From Methylobacterium crusticola (lineage in GTDB: Bacteria > Pseudomonadota > Alphaproteobacteria > Rhizobiales > Beijerinckiaceae): a stretch of 43,138 bases of DNA. The translations under genes were made by a program, and so were the position numbers. The notes under the pieces are model-generated. The model had not been told where the DNA came from. It did not search any database and saw only the letters and a program-made list of their open reading frames with translations. The DNA lies in NCBI RefSeq assembly GCF_003574465.1, contig NZ_QOWC01000055.1, positions 1 to 43,138 on the forward strand, written 5' to 3'. Below, in pieces: positions 1 through 7,475 of this stretch (positions are counted from its first letter, which is position 1; every line of letters begins with the position of its first letter).

Positions 1-572
1 CGCCGGTGCCGCCGCCGGACCGGCCGGTCGGCGGCGCCCGCAAACGCCACCGCGGCCCCGGTCCGCGCCGGCCTCTCCCTCGCCGCGGCCCCCGCGGTGC
101 CGAGGCCGATGCGAGCGCCGCCTTCCGCACGGGCCGGCCGGCGCGGCGACAGATCCGGCTTGTAAAGGCGCGGGCGTTGCCGCATCATCTTGGGGTGACG
201 CGAGCCTTGAGAGAGATTTATTCGCGAGATGTACGTTGGATGTAAGATTTTCATCTCCATGAATGCTTGCGGAGAGAAGGTTGCGGTGGGGCGGTCCGGC
301 TGCGGACCGGCGCCGGGATCTCGGGAGTGTGCGGCGGCGCATCGTTTCCGGCGCGGGGTGCCGGCCTCCTTCGTCCTCGGAGGCAGGCCACGGCTCCGGA
401 CGATCCGGTCGCGTTCGCGCGGCTCGGCGTCGCCCGGGCCCTCGGAACCGCCCCCGACCCCGCCGGCGGGGCGGGCGCCGCCCCGCGCGGCGGTGGCCGC
501 GTCCGCGCCGCCCCGGCGGAGCCGAGGCCGCGGTGCTCCCCGGCGAGACCGCCACCGTGCCCGGAGCCTCCC
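1..572. other. 5' edge and leader of ssuD, no gene recognised
   Basis: Open frames exist here, but their products are Arg/Pro/Gly-rich like GC-rich non-coding DNA and resemble no family I know. Positions of about 190-275 are clearly more A/T-rich than the surroundings and may hold the promoter of the downstream ssuD gene. I see no clear -35/-10 pair, riboswitch or operator. The long frames that run into ssuD from about 263 are most likely just upstream extensions without stops. Confidence 0.4.
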
Positions 573-1765
573 GTGAGCCACCCCGCCGCCGACCCCGTTC
601 CGTCCGGCCGCGCCGACGTGCTCTGGTTCCTGCCGACCCACGGGGACGGCCGCTACCTCGGCACCTCGCACGGCGCCCGCGACGTCTCGCTGCGCTACCT
701 GTCCCAGATCGCGCGCGCGGCGGACGACCTCGGCTACCAGGGCGTGCTGCTCCCGACCGGCCGCTCCTGCGAGGACAGCTGGATCGTCGCCTCCGCCCTC
801 GTCCCGCTGACGGAGCGGCTCCGCTTCCTCGTGGCGGTGCGGCCGGGCCTCCAGACGCCGAGCGTCGCGGCCCGCATGACGGCGACCCTCGACCGGATCT
901 CGGGCGGGCGCCTGCTCATCAACGTGGTCACGGGGGGCGACCCGGTCGAGACCCGGGGCGACGGCATCTTCCTGGACCACGGCGCCCGCTACGCGGTCAC
1001 GGACGAGTTCCTGGAGATCTACGCGCGCCTCCTCGCCGGGGAGGAGGTCACCTCCCGGGGCGCGCACCTGCAGGTCGAGGGCGGGAGGCTGCTCTACCCG
1101 CCCGTCCAGCGCCCGCACCCGCCGCTCTACTTCGGCGGCTCCTCGGAGGTGGGCCAGGACCTCGCCGCGCGAAGAGTCCAGAAGTACCTGACCTGGGGCG
1201 AGCCGCCGGCGCAGGTCGCCGAGAAGATCGCGGCCGTGCGACGCCGCGCCCTCGCCCACGGCCGGACGATGAGCTTCGGGATCCGGCTCCACGTCACGTC
1301 CGCGAGACCCAGGAGGCGGCCTGGAGGGCGGCGGAGGCCCTGATCGCCCACGTCGACGACGACACGGTCGCGGCCGCCCAGGCGGTGTTCGCCCGGATGG
1401 ATTCGGTCGGGCAGCGGCGCATGTCCGAGCTGCACCGCGGCCGTCGCGACCAGCTCGAGGTGAGCCCGAACCTCTGGGCCGGCGTCGGCCTCGTCCGGGG
1501 CGGCGCGGGAACGGCCCTCGTCGGCGACCCGGACACGGTCGCGGCGCGGATGCGCGAGTACATCGCGCTCGGGATCGACAGCTTCATCCTGTCCGGGTAC
1601 CCGCATCTCGAGGAGGCGTACCGCTTCGCCGAGCTCGTGCTGCCGCGGCTGCCCCTGGCGGACGGCACGCCCGGCCCGCCGACGGCCTCCGCCCACCGCG
1701 GCCCCTTCGGCGAGATGGTCGGGAACGTCATCGTTCCGGCCGGCCCTCGCGCCGCCGCATCCTGA
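573..1765 (+). pseudogene. ssuD: Frameshifted FMNH2-dependent alkanesulfonate monooxygenase (SsuD)
   Basis: SsuD is a cytoplasmic bacterial-luciferase-family enzyme that releases sulfite from alkanesulfonates using FMNH2 and O2 during sulfur starvation. The N-terminal part reads [15 protein letters not shown], then [28 protein letters not shown] and YFGGSS, the usual SsuD landmarks. The frame breaks after GIRLHV: the family sequence IRLHV-IVRET is restored if one base is inserted between 1296 and 1297. The second part continues with [29 protein letters not shown] and [18 protein letters not shown] to a normal C-terminus. Total length, about 397 codons, is close to the 381 residues of E. coli SsuD. 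The GTG at 573 is chosen because it lies just before the conserved N-terminus; the Shine-Dalgarno is poor. No other ssu gene is in the window; a MetQ-type protein gene follows convergently. It may be a real pseudogene or a sequencing error. Confidence 0.9.
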
Positions 1766-1897
1766 CCCGCCCGGGAGGCACCGTCCGTGCCGGTGGCGGA
1801 GACGTGGTGCGGCGCCCCGGCTCCTGACGGCCCCGCCCCGCACCGCAACGGCGGCCGCCGTGCGCGTGCCCGGTCGGCGCCACCCGCGCCGCCGCGG

Positions 1898-1939
1898 CCG
1901 CCACCCGGGGTCGGGCCGGGGCCGGGCCCCGGGTGGCGG
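1898..1939. terminator. GC-rich stem-loop between convergent ssuD and metQ
   Basis: Two perfect 13-bp arms, CCGCCACCCGGGG (1898-1910) and CCCCGGGTGGCGG (1927-1939), are separated by a 16-nt loop. The hairpin lies five bases beyond the stop of the minus-strand MetQ-type gene and downstream of ssuD, so it could serve both transcripts. There is no strong T-tract, so its role as an intrinsic terminator is an inference. Confidence 0.6.
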
Positions 1940-1944
1940 ACCGC

Positions 1945-2751
1945 CTACGCGCCCGGCCAGGCCGGCACGAAGCCCGGGAGCCTGGTCTCGATGAAGGCCT
2001 TCACCTCGGGCGCCTTGAAGGTCTCGATGAAGCGGCGGAGGCGGGGATCATCCTTGTGGCCCTCGCGGGTGACGAAGCGCAGCACGAACTGGTCGTCCGC
2101 CGAGCGGTCGATGAGGAGGGCCGTGTTCGGATCGCCGCCCGCGGCGACGAGGTAGGTGAGGTTCACCATCGCGAGCGTCACGTCGTCGAGGGAGCGGTAG
2201 AGCTGCGCGGGGTCGAGCTCGACGATGTCGAGCTTCCTCGGGTTCGCGACGACGTCGAAGCGCGTCACCGTGAGGCCCTTGCCGGGCGCGAGCGTGATCA
2301 GCCCGGCCTTCTCCAGGAGGCGCAGGCCGCGCGCGCCGTTGAGCGGCTCGTTCGGAATCGCCACCGAGGCGCCCTCCGGCACCGCCTCGAGCGACCGGAT
2401 CTTCCTCGAGAACAGCCCGATCGGGGCGATCAGCCCGACCGGATCGACCTGCACCAGCTTCGTGCCGCGCCGGGCGTTCTGGACCGCCAGGAAGGCGCCG
2501 TGCTGGAACAGGTTGGCGTCGAGGTCGCCCGTGTTGACCGCCTCGTTCGGGGTGACCCAGTCGGTGAACTCCACCACCTCGACGGGCTGGCCGCGCTCCC
2601 GGGCGAGGGTGGCCGCGAACTGCACCACCTGCGCGACCGGGCCGGCCGTCACGCCGATCCGCACGGGTGCGTCGCCGGCGCGCGCCGCCGCGCCGAGGCC
2701 GGCGAGGGCCACAAGGATACCGAGCATCATCCGCCGCATCGGGCGCTCCAC
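1945..2751 (-). CDS. MetQ/NlpA-family ABC transporter substrate-binding protein
   Basis: This is a periplasmic solute-binding protein of the NlpA/MetQ (Lipoprotein_9) family, which delivers methionine or related compounds to an ABC importer. Family features are VRIGVTAGPVAQVV near the N-terminus, VEVVEFTDWVTPNEAVNTGDLDANLFQH, a central VAIPNEPLNGARGLRLLEKAGLI, and ALLIDRSADDQFVLRFVTREGHKDDPRLRRFIETF near the C-terminus. The signal peptide ends at about ARAGDA and has no lipobox cysteine, so the protein looks soluble and exported rather than lipid-anchored, unlike classical MetQ. A start at the internal ATG at 2739 is equally possible. No ATPase or permease gene is adjacent, so the partner is elsewhere. 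Its position beside ssuD suggests a role in sulfur nutrition, but the ligand cannot be read from the sequence. Confidence 0.88.
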   Translation of the reverse strand: MERPMRRMMLGILVALAGLGAAARAGDAPVRIGVTAGPVAQVVQFAATLARERGQPVEVVEFTDWVTPNEAVNTGDLDANLFQHGAFLAVQNARRGTKLVQVDPVGLIAPIGLFSRKIRSLEAVPEGASVAIPNEPLNGARGLRLLEKAGLITLAPGKGLTVTRFDVVANPRKLDIVELDPAQLYRSLDDVTLAMVNLTYLVAAGGDPNTALLIDRSADDQFVLRFVTREGHKDDPRLRRFIETFKAPEVKAFIETRLPGFVPAWPGA

Positions 2752-3090
2752 AGGTCAGAGGAAGACGAAACCGCCCGCCGGGATCGCGCGGCCGCCCGGT
2801 ATCCGGAACATCAGCCGTGCGTCATGGTCGGGGCAAATCTTCATCCCACGTCGCGACGGACCCGATCAACAGAATAGATTGCTGTTTTTCCGCCGATGGA
2901 ACGTGGATCGTTCTCGCAGATCGCGCGATCCCGAAAATCTCTCGCGCGGCGCCGCGACGCTCCTCGTCCCAGGGGCTCACGCCCGTCGCGGCCGGGTGGG
3001 GTCGGGGCGTCGCGCGCCTCGGCCGGCGCGGTGCGGTGGCGCGATCGGCGGGCGTCGCGGCACCGGGTCAGAGGTTCCACGCGGCCGCGC
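2752..3090. other. Intergenic region upstream of the MetQ-type gene
   Basis: About 340 bp without a credible gene between the start of the MetQ-type gene and the end of the ridA-like gene. It holds an A/T-richer stretch at about 2850-2895 that probably carries the promoter of the MetQ-type gene, including an AACAG-N9-CTGTT inverted repeat. The rest is unremarkable GC-rich sequence. Confidence 0.5.
2868..2886. promoter_or_regulatory. Candidate operator AACAG-N9-CTGTT
   Basis: A symmetrical inverted repeat with 5-bp arms (AACAG at 2868-2872 and CTGTT at 2882-2886) sits in an A/T-rich patch about 117 bp upstream of the MetQ-type gene. The arm spacing is compatible with a LysR-type or similar dimer site. 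The protein that would bind is unknown and chance occurrence is possible. Confidence 0.3.
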
Positions 3091-3516
3091 TCACGCCGCG
3101 TGCGGGGGCGCCCCGGCCGATGCGGCGTGCGGCAGCCGCGCGACGACCTTGATCTCGAAATCGAAGCCCGCCAGCCAGGTCACGCCGACCGCGGTCCAGT
3201 TCGGGTAGGGAGGCGCGCCGATCACCCGGTCCCGGATCGCCATGACCGTGTCGAACTGCGTGGCCGGATCGGTGTGGAAGGTGGTCACGTCGACGACGTC
3301 GTCGAAGGTGCAGCCGCCGGCCTTCAGCACGGCGGCCAGGTTGTCGAACGCCCGCTCGACCTGCCGCGCGAAGTCCGGCTCGGGCGAGCCGTCCTCGCGG
3401 CCGCCGACCTGCCCCGAGACGAACAGGAGGTCGCCCGACCGGATCGCCGCCGAGTAGCGGTGCTTCTCGTAGAGCGCCTGACGGCCGGCCGGGAAGATCG
3501 CGTCGCGCTTCGACAT
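3091..3516 (-). CDS. RidA/YjgF-family protein
   Basis: A 141-residue member of the Rid (YjgF/YER057c/UK114) superfamily. RidA hydrolyses reactive enamine/imine intermediates from amino-acid metabolism; many paralogues have unproved roles. Family features are YSAAIRSGDLLFVSGQVG, a middle FDNLAAVLKAGGCTFDDVVDVTTFHTD, and a C-terminal PYPNWTAVGVTWLAGFDFEIKVVARL. The usual catalytic arginine of true RidA (in a xxRxxV segment before the C-terminal strand) is not evident, so this looks like an Rid2-7-type paralogue. The ATG at 3516 is preceded by AGGAG at good spacing, which decides it over an upstream in-frame start. It is transcribed away from a TetR gene, with two palindromic operators in the promoter region, so control by that repressor is likely. 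Confidence 0.9.
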   Translation of the reverse strand: MSKRDAIFPAGRQALYEKHRYSAAIRSGDLLFVSGQVGGREDGSPEPDFARQVERAFDNLAAVLKAGGCTFDDVVDVTTFHTDPATQFDTVMAIRDRVIGAPPYPNWTAVGVTWLAGFDFEIKVVARLPHAASAGAPPHAA

Positions 3517-3570
3517 CGTCAGCTCCTGCGCGCCCGTTTGAGAGACGGGCCGTCCGTGATACGAAGCACG

Positions 3571-3585
3571 CATACGGCTCGTATG
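3571..3585. promoter_or_regulatory. TetR operator copy 1 (CATACG-N3-CGTATG)
   Basis: Perfect palindrome CATACGGCTCGTATG, 55 bp upstream of the ridA-like start codon and between two divergent genes. A second copy with the same arms lies 23 bp away centre to centre. Such pairs are typical for TetR-family repressors that control themselves and a divergent neighbour. Confidence 0.75.
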
Positions 3586-3591
3586 TCAAAT

Positions 3592-3610
3592 CACATACGA
3601 GCCGTATGTG
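3592..3610. promoter_or_regulatory. TetR operator copy 2 (CACATACG-N3-CGTATGTG)
   Basis: Perfect 8-bp-arm palindrome CACATACGAGCCGTATGTG. Its core CATACG-N3-CGTATG is the same as copy 1, and the two copies together also form a larger inverted repeat. It covers an ATG at 3606 that opens a longer reading frame, which argues for placing the TetR start downstream of the operator. Confidence 0.75.
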
Positions 3611-3632
3611 GACGCGGAGCCGGGGGTGGCGG

Positions 3633-4256
3633 GTGGGCCGACGCGCGCAGATGATGGAGGAGACGCGGGCGAGGCTCGTCCGGGCGGCGCGGGACGCCTT
3701 CGCGACCAAGGGCTACGCGGCGGCGTCGATGGACGACCTCACGGCCGCGGCGGGCCTGACCCGGGGCGCGCTCTACCACAATTTCGGCGACAAGCCGGGC
3801 CTGCTGCAGGCCGTGATCGACCAGATCGACGCCGAGATGGCGGCTCGGCTGCGCGCGGTCGGCGAACGCGCGGACACGGCGTGGCAGGGGCTGCTCGACG
3901 AGTACGCCGCCTACATCGAGATGGCGCTGGAGCCGGAGATCCAGCGCATCCTGCTCCGCGACGGTCCCGCGGTGCTGGGCGATCCCGCGCGCTGGCCGAG
4001 CCAGAACGCCTGCCTCGAGGAGGTGACGCGCCGGATCCGCGCGCTCGTGGCCGACGGCGCCGTCCGGCCGGTCGACCCGGAGGCGGCGGCCCGGCTGCTG
4101 AACGGGGCCTCGCTCAGCGCGGCGCTCTGGATCGCGGCGGCGGACGATCCGCCCGCCGTGCTGGCCCGGGCCGTCGCGGCCTTCCGGCGGCTGGCCGGCG
4201 GCCTGTTGGAGAGCCGGAGCGGAGACCGGGATGCCCCCGCGTCGGCCGATCCGTAG
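3633..4256 (+). CDS. TetR/AcrR-family transcriptional repressor
   Basis: A regulator of about 207 residues with an N-terminal TetR helix-turn-helix: EETRARLVRAARDAFATKGYAAASMDDLTAAAGLTRGALYHNFGDKPGLLQAVID. The C-terminal part is a ligand-binding helical domain of the AefR/SCO-type class. Starts at 3606 (ATG, inside the operator), 3633 (GTG) and 3651 (ATG) are possible. 3633 gives the usual short basic N-terminus and keeps the operator outside the gene. The divergent ridA-like gene and the twin palindromes between them suggest repression of both by this protein. The inducer cannot be inferred; related regulators sense small hydrophobic molecules. Confidence 0.9.
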   Translation: MGRRAQMMEETRARLVRAARDAFATKGYAAASMDDLTAAAGLTRGALYHNFGDKPGLLQAVIDQIDAEMAARLRAVGERADTAWQGLLDEYAAYIEMALEPEIQRILLRDGPAVLGDPARWPSQNACLEEVTRRIRALVADGAVRPVDPEAAARLLNGASLSAALWIAAADDPPAVLARAVAAFRRLAGGLLESRSGDRDAPASADP

Positions 4257-4292
4257 GCTCGAAGGGCCCGCCGGCATGCGGAGGGCGCCGGG

Positions 4293-5228
4293 GTGACGAG
4301 CCACGCCCACGACCCGGCCAGCGCCCGCTGCGCGACCGTCAAGCCCAACGCGCTCCTGCGCTCCAGCGCGGGCGCCGGCTGGACCTCGCTGCTCCTCGAC
4401 GAGCACGAGGGACGCGGCCGCAGCGACCTCTTCGAGACGCACCCGACCTCGGACCTGACCCTCGTCGTGGCGACGCGCGGCGAGCACCGGGTCGAGGTCT
4501 TGAGGCACGGCCGCTGGCGCGGGGCCGTCTACCAGCCGGGCGCCGCGGGCCTCACCCCGCCCGGCGAGACGACGCGCCTGCGCTGGAGCAGCGCACGCGC
4601 GGGCGAGCCGTTCCGGACCGTCCACCTCTACCTTCCCGCCGGCATGATCGAGGCGACCGCGGACGAGTACCGGCGGGCCGGGACGTCGCCGGCGCGCCAG
4701 CCGCTGTCGGCGCTGGTCTTCCGCGATCCGGCGATCGCCGCCTGCGCCGGGACGCTGCTGCACGCCCTCGCGGCCGGGGCCCCGGACCTCTACGCGGAGC
4801 ATGCCGGGCGCTGGCTCGCCGCGCACCTGCTCTCCCGCCACGCGGGATGCTGGCGCGACGCCGACGAGATCCGCCAGCCGGGCCTCATCACCGACCGCCG
4901 CCTGGCGCGCGTGCTCGACTACATGAGCGCCCACCTGAGCCGGCCCCTCGGCCTGGACGAGCTCGCGCGCGAGGCGGCCATCAGCGTCCACCATTTCGGC
5001 CGCCGGTTCCGCGAGCAGGTCGGCGCGGCGCCCCACGCCCACCTGACGCGGATGCGGATGGACACGGCGCGCCGCCTGCTGCGCACGACCGGGTGGCCGG
5101 TGGCCGAGATCGCCCTCGCCTGCGGCTACACCCGGCCGGCGGCCTTCGCGGCGGCCTTCCTGCGTCACGCGGGCGCGACCCCGAGCGCCTACCGCAGGGC
5201 CCCCGGATCATCGCCGGCGCGCGATTGA
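4293..5228 (+). CDS. AraC-family transcriptional regulator
   Basis: A 311-residue regulator with a variable N-terminal sensing domain and a C-terminal double helix-turn-helix AraC domain at about residues 205-305. Landmarks are RVLDYMSAHLSRPLGLDELAREAAISVHHFGRRFREQVG and ARRLLRTTGWPVAEIALACGYTRPAAFAAAFLRHAGATPSAYRR. The start is a GTG preceded by GGAGGG. The next gene on the same strand, 106 bp downstream, is a short-chain dehydrogenase, a very common AraC-SDR pairing, so activation of that gene is plausible. No clear operator was recognised in the 106-bp gap. Confidence 0.9.
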   Translation: MTSHAHDPASARCATVKPNALLRSSAGAGWTSLLLDEHEGRGRSDLFETHPTSDLTLVVATRGEHRVEVLRHGRWRGAVYQPGAAGLTPPGETTRLRWSSARAGEPFRTVHLYLPAGMIEATADEYRRAGTSPARQPLSALVFRDPAIAACAGTLLHALAAGAPDLYAEHAGRWLAAHLLSRHAGCWRDADEIRQPGLITDRRLARVLDYMSAHLSRPLGLDELAREAAISVHHFGRRFREQVGAAPHAHLTRMRMDTARRLLRTTGWPVAEIALACGYTRPAAFAAAFLRHAGATPSAYRRAPGSSPARD

Positions 5229-5334
5229 GTATCGCGGGAACGCGGACGTGCCCCGGCCGCCATGGCGCCCCGGGCGGCGTCCTCCCAGGTGGCTGCGCAG
5301 GCGCACCCGGCGCCGGTGACCAAGGAGAGCCAGC

Positions 5335-6069
5335 ATGGCAGCGACGCGAGCCGCGATCGTCACGGGGTCTTCGCAGGGGATCGGCGCGGCCGTCGCCGAG
5401 CGTCTGGCGCGGGACGGCTTCGCCGTCGCGATCAACTACTCCGCGAACGGGGCGCCCGCCCAGGCGCTCGCGGACACGATCGCGGCCGCGGGCGGCCGGG
5501 CGATCGCCGTGAAGGCCGATGTCGGCGACCCCGCGGCCGTCGCGGCGCTCTTCGAGGCGACGGAGCGCGCCTTCGGCGGGGTCGACGTGCTCGTCAACAA
5601 CGCCGGCATCATGAGGCTCGCGCCGATCGCCGAGGCGGACGACGCCCTCTTCGACGCCCACGTCGCCGTGAACCTGAAGGGCGTCTTCAACGGCCTGCGG
5701 GAGGGCGCGCGCCGGATCCGCGAGGGCGGCCGCATCGTCAGCTTCTCGTCGAGCGTCGTCGGTCTCTACCAGCCGACCTACGGGATCTACGCCGCCACCA
5801 AGGCCGGCGTGGAGGCGATGACGCGCATCCTCGCCAAGGAGCTCGGCCCGCGGCGGATCACCGTCAACGCCATCGCCCCGGGACCGGTCGCGACCTCGCT
5901 GTTCCTCGACGGCAAGTCCGACGACGCGGTCGCGCAGGTCACCCGGATGATCCCGCTCGGCCGCCTCGGCGCGCCCGGCGACATCGCCGCCGCCGTCGCG
6001 TTCCTGGTCGGGCCGGACGGGGGCTGGGTGAACGGCCAGGTGCTGCGCGCCAACGGCGGCGCCGTCTGA
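5335..6069 (+). CDS. Short-chain dehydrogenase/reductase (SDR)
   Basis: A 244-residue classical SDR, a cytoplasmic NAD(P)-dependent oxidoreductase with a Rossmann fold. The cofactor motif TGSSQGIG is at residues 10-17, NNAG at 88-91, and the catalytic Ser-Tyr-Lys set is Ser139/140, Tyr152 and Lys156 (YAATK). The C-terminus GGWVNGQVLRANGGAV is typical of the 3-oxoacyl-ACP reductase-like group. The substrate cannot be assigned from sequence alone. AAGGAG precedes the ATG. It follows an AraC-family gene that probably controls it. A 7-bp hairpin (TTCGAGC-GCT-GCTCGAA at 6187-6203) lies 118 bp after its stop but has no T-tract. Confidence 0.93.
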   Translation: MAATRAAIVTGSSQGIGAAVAERLARDGFAVAINYSANGAPAQALADTIAAAGGRAIAVKADVGDPAAVAALFEATERAFGGVDVLVNNAGIMRLAPIAEADDALFDAHVAVNLKGVFNGLREGARRIREGGRIVSFSSSVVGLYQPTYGIYAATKAGVEAMTRILAKELGPRRITVNAIAPGPVATSLFLDGKSDDAVAQVTRMIPLGRLGAPGDIAAAVAFLVGPDGGWVNGQVLRANGGAV

Positions 6070-6388
6070 CGCGGGCACGGACCTCGGCCGCCTGACCGGT
6101 GGCGCCCGAGCGGCGGCGGCGCGTGCGTTGAGCGGCGGCGCGAACACACGCTGAACGCGCGTCGCCGACGCCGTCCGGCGGATGCCTTCGAGCGCTGCTC
6201 GAAGTGCCGGAACTGGGCGCGAGACGGGAGCGCCGCCCTCCTCACGGATCTGCCGCGCCATCCCGTGACCGCGCCTGTACTGGCTCGAGACCGAGTGTCC
6301 CGCCCCCGCCCGCAGGTCCTGCTTGTCGATATCGGCTGGCTCGGCTAATCGTGTCTCAGTCATCGGCAGCGGACGGGAGCAGGCGAGA
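6070..6388. other. Intergenic region between SDR and Ivy-like gene
   Basis: About 320 bp without a supported gene. It contains the perfect hairpin TTCGAGC-GCT-GCTCGAA (6187-6203). A minus-strand open frame beginning near 6361 encodes a non-Arg-rich stretch (MTETRLAEPADIDKQDLRAG and on to about 6240) that could be a gene remnant, but it has no good ribosome binding site and no family I recognise. Confidence 0.4.
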
Positions 6389-6796
6389 GTGAGGAGATTG
6401 GCTATAGCACTCGCGTTGATTTGCAGCCCTGTCGCAGCCAAGGACATGCGCTTCGCCGATCTGGTGAGGCAACATCAGTTCAAGCAGAGCTGGCTCGACA
6501 TCATCAAGGGGCGCACATTCAGGAAGGAGGACGGCTGGATCCTCCGACACGACGGCGTCCGAGGATCACTCGAAAGCGTCAGCGTCAACGGCGAGCAGTT
6601 CCTGAAGGACGAGGGTTGCCAGCCGCACGATTGTCGCGACAACAGTATCGTTATACTGGCTCAGCCGAAGACCCACAAAATATGGATGCTGCATCGATTC
6701 GTCGCTTATCCGAGTCGGAGTACGGTGCAGAACTTCTTCGGAAATCCAGATGGCGCCATGAAAGCGATCTTGTTGAATTATATGGCGAAGTCGTAG
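6389..6796 (+). CDS. Ivy-type lysozyme inhibitor, exported
   Basis: A 135-residue protein with a signal peptide (RRLAIALALICSPVAA) and a mature domain of the Ivy (inhibitor of vertebrate lysozyme) family. The key evidence is GCQPHDC at residues 76-82: in Ivy the disulfide-closed CKPHDC loop plugs the lysozyme active site. FADLVRQHQFKQSWLDIIKG before it and NSIVILAQPKTHKIWMLHRF after it fit the fold, and the length matches mature Ivy plus signal. The role would be periplasmic protection of peptidoglycan from c-type lysozymes. The start is taken as the GTG at 6389, directly before the signal peptide; a longer ATG frame begins at 6323. Codon use is clearly more A/T-rich than in the neighbours, which suggests acquisition by transfer. 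An exported protein gene follows 44 bp downstream. Confidence 0.82.
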   Translation: MRRLAIALALICSPVAAKDMRFADLVRQHQFKQSWLDIIKGRTFRKEDGWILRHDGVRGSLESVSVNGEQFLKDEGCQPHDCRDNSIVILAQPKTHKIWMLHRFVAYPSRSTVQNFFGNPDGAMKAILLNYMAKS

Positions 6797-6840
6797 GGAC
6801 CTCCGAAGTTGGGCCTGAGGCGGAGAGGTGAGATTTCGCC

Positions 6841-7392
6841 ATGCGCTGGATTCTTGCTCTTGGTGTCGTGATTGCCTGCCTCACCGGTGCCGCGCTGCCC
6901 CTGCGGGCCGAGACGGCGATCGTTCTCGATCCCTTTCTCGATGGGCTCCTGCCAGAGTGCAGGGGTTCGAAGTCGTTCGATCTTTTCAGAAGATCCGTCG
7001 CCGGACGGCACGGCTACGACTCGGCCGGAAAGCGGCGAGAGCCTGCCATGCAGATTGCAGTACCACGTGATTTCCGACCGGCGATCGGCGCCATCACGGC
7101 TGACAACAAGGGTGACTATACGGAAGTGAAAGTTCCGCTATCGGGACGATTTCGATCGCTGCCGGTCAACGCCGTCGAGTTCGCGTTCGGTAACGAGAAT
7201 GGTATCGACGTCACGATCCTGCGCTTCGGGGCATCGCGATCCGAGGTCGCGAAAGTCCTGGGCCGGGACATCGCGCGTGCGTCCCGCATCATCCGGCAGC
7301 GCGTGCGTGCGGGAGAGACCGGCGCGGATCAGTCGGTCACCCTGGACGAGCAGGGCGGGCAGGCGCGCCTCGTCTGCGACACGTCGAATTGA
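6841..7392 (+). CDS. Exported protein of unknown function
   Basis: A 183-residue protein I do not recognise. It has a clear signal peptide (MRWILALGVVIACLTGAALPLRA) with cleavage near AETA, and two cysteines in the mature part, at about residues 40 and 179, which could form a disulfide joining the ends. The start ATG follows GGAGAGG. It is 44 bp downstream of the Ivy-like gene on the same strand and shares its relatively A/T-rich codon use, so the two may be an operon acquired together. A periplasmic role next to a lysozyme inhibitor is possible but not shown. Confidence 0.72.
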   Translation: MRWILALGVVIACLTGAALPLRAETAIVLDPFLDGLLPECRGSKSFDLFRRSVAGRHGYDSAGKRREPAMQIAVPRDFRPAIGAITADNKGDYTEVKVPLSGRFRSLPVNAVEFAFGNENGIDVTILRFGASRSEVAKVLGRDIARASRIIRQRVRAGETGADQSVTLDEQGGQARLVCDTSN

Positions 7393-7475
7393 CGGCGGGG
7401 CCGCTCAGGGGACGCGGCTTGCGCCCGAACGGATGCCGGTGTTGGGTCGAGGGGTTTCAGCCGCCTGGGGCGCCG

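Noticed and set aside
6100..6361. Minus-strand gene beginning MTETRLAEPADID
   Set aside because: It has no ribosome binding site, becomes Arg-rich downstream and matches no family that I know; left as a possible remnant.
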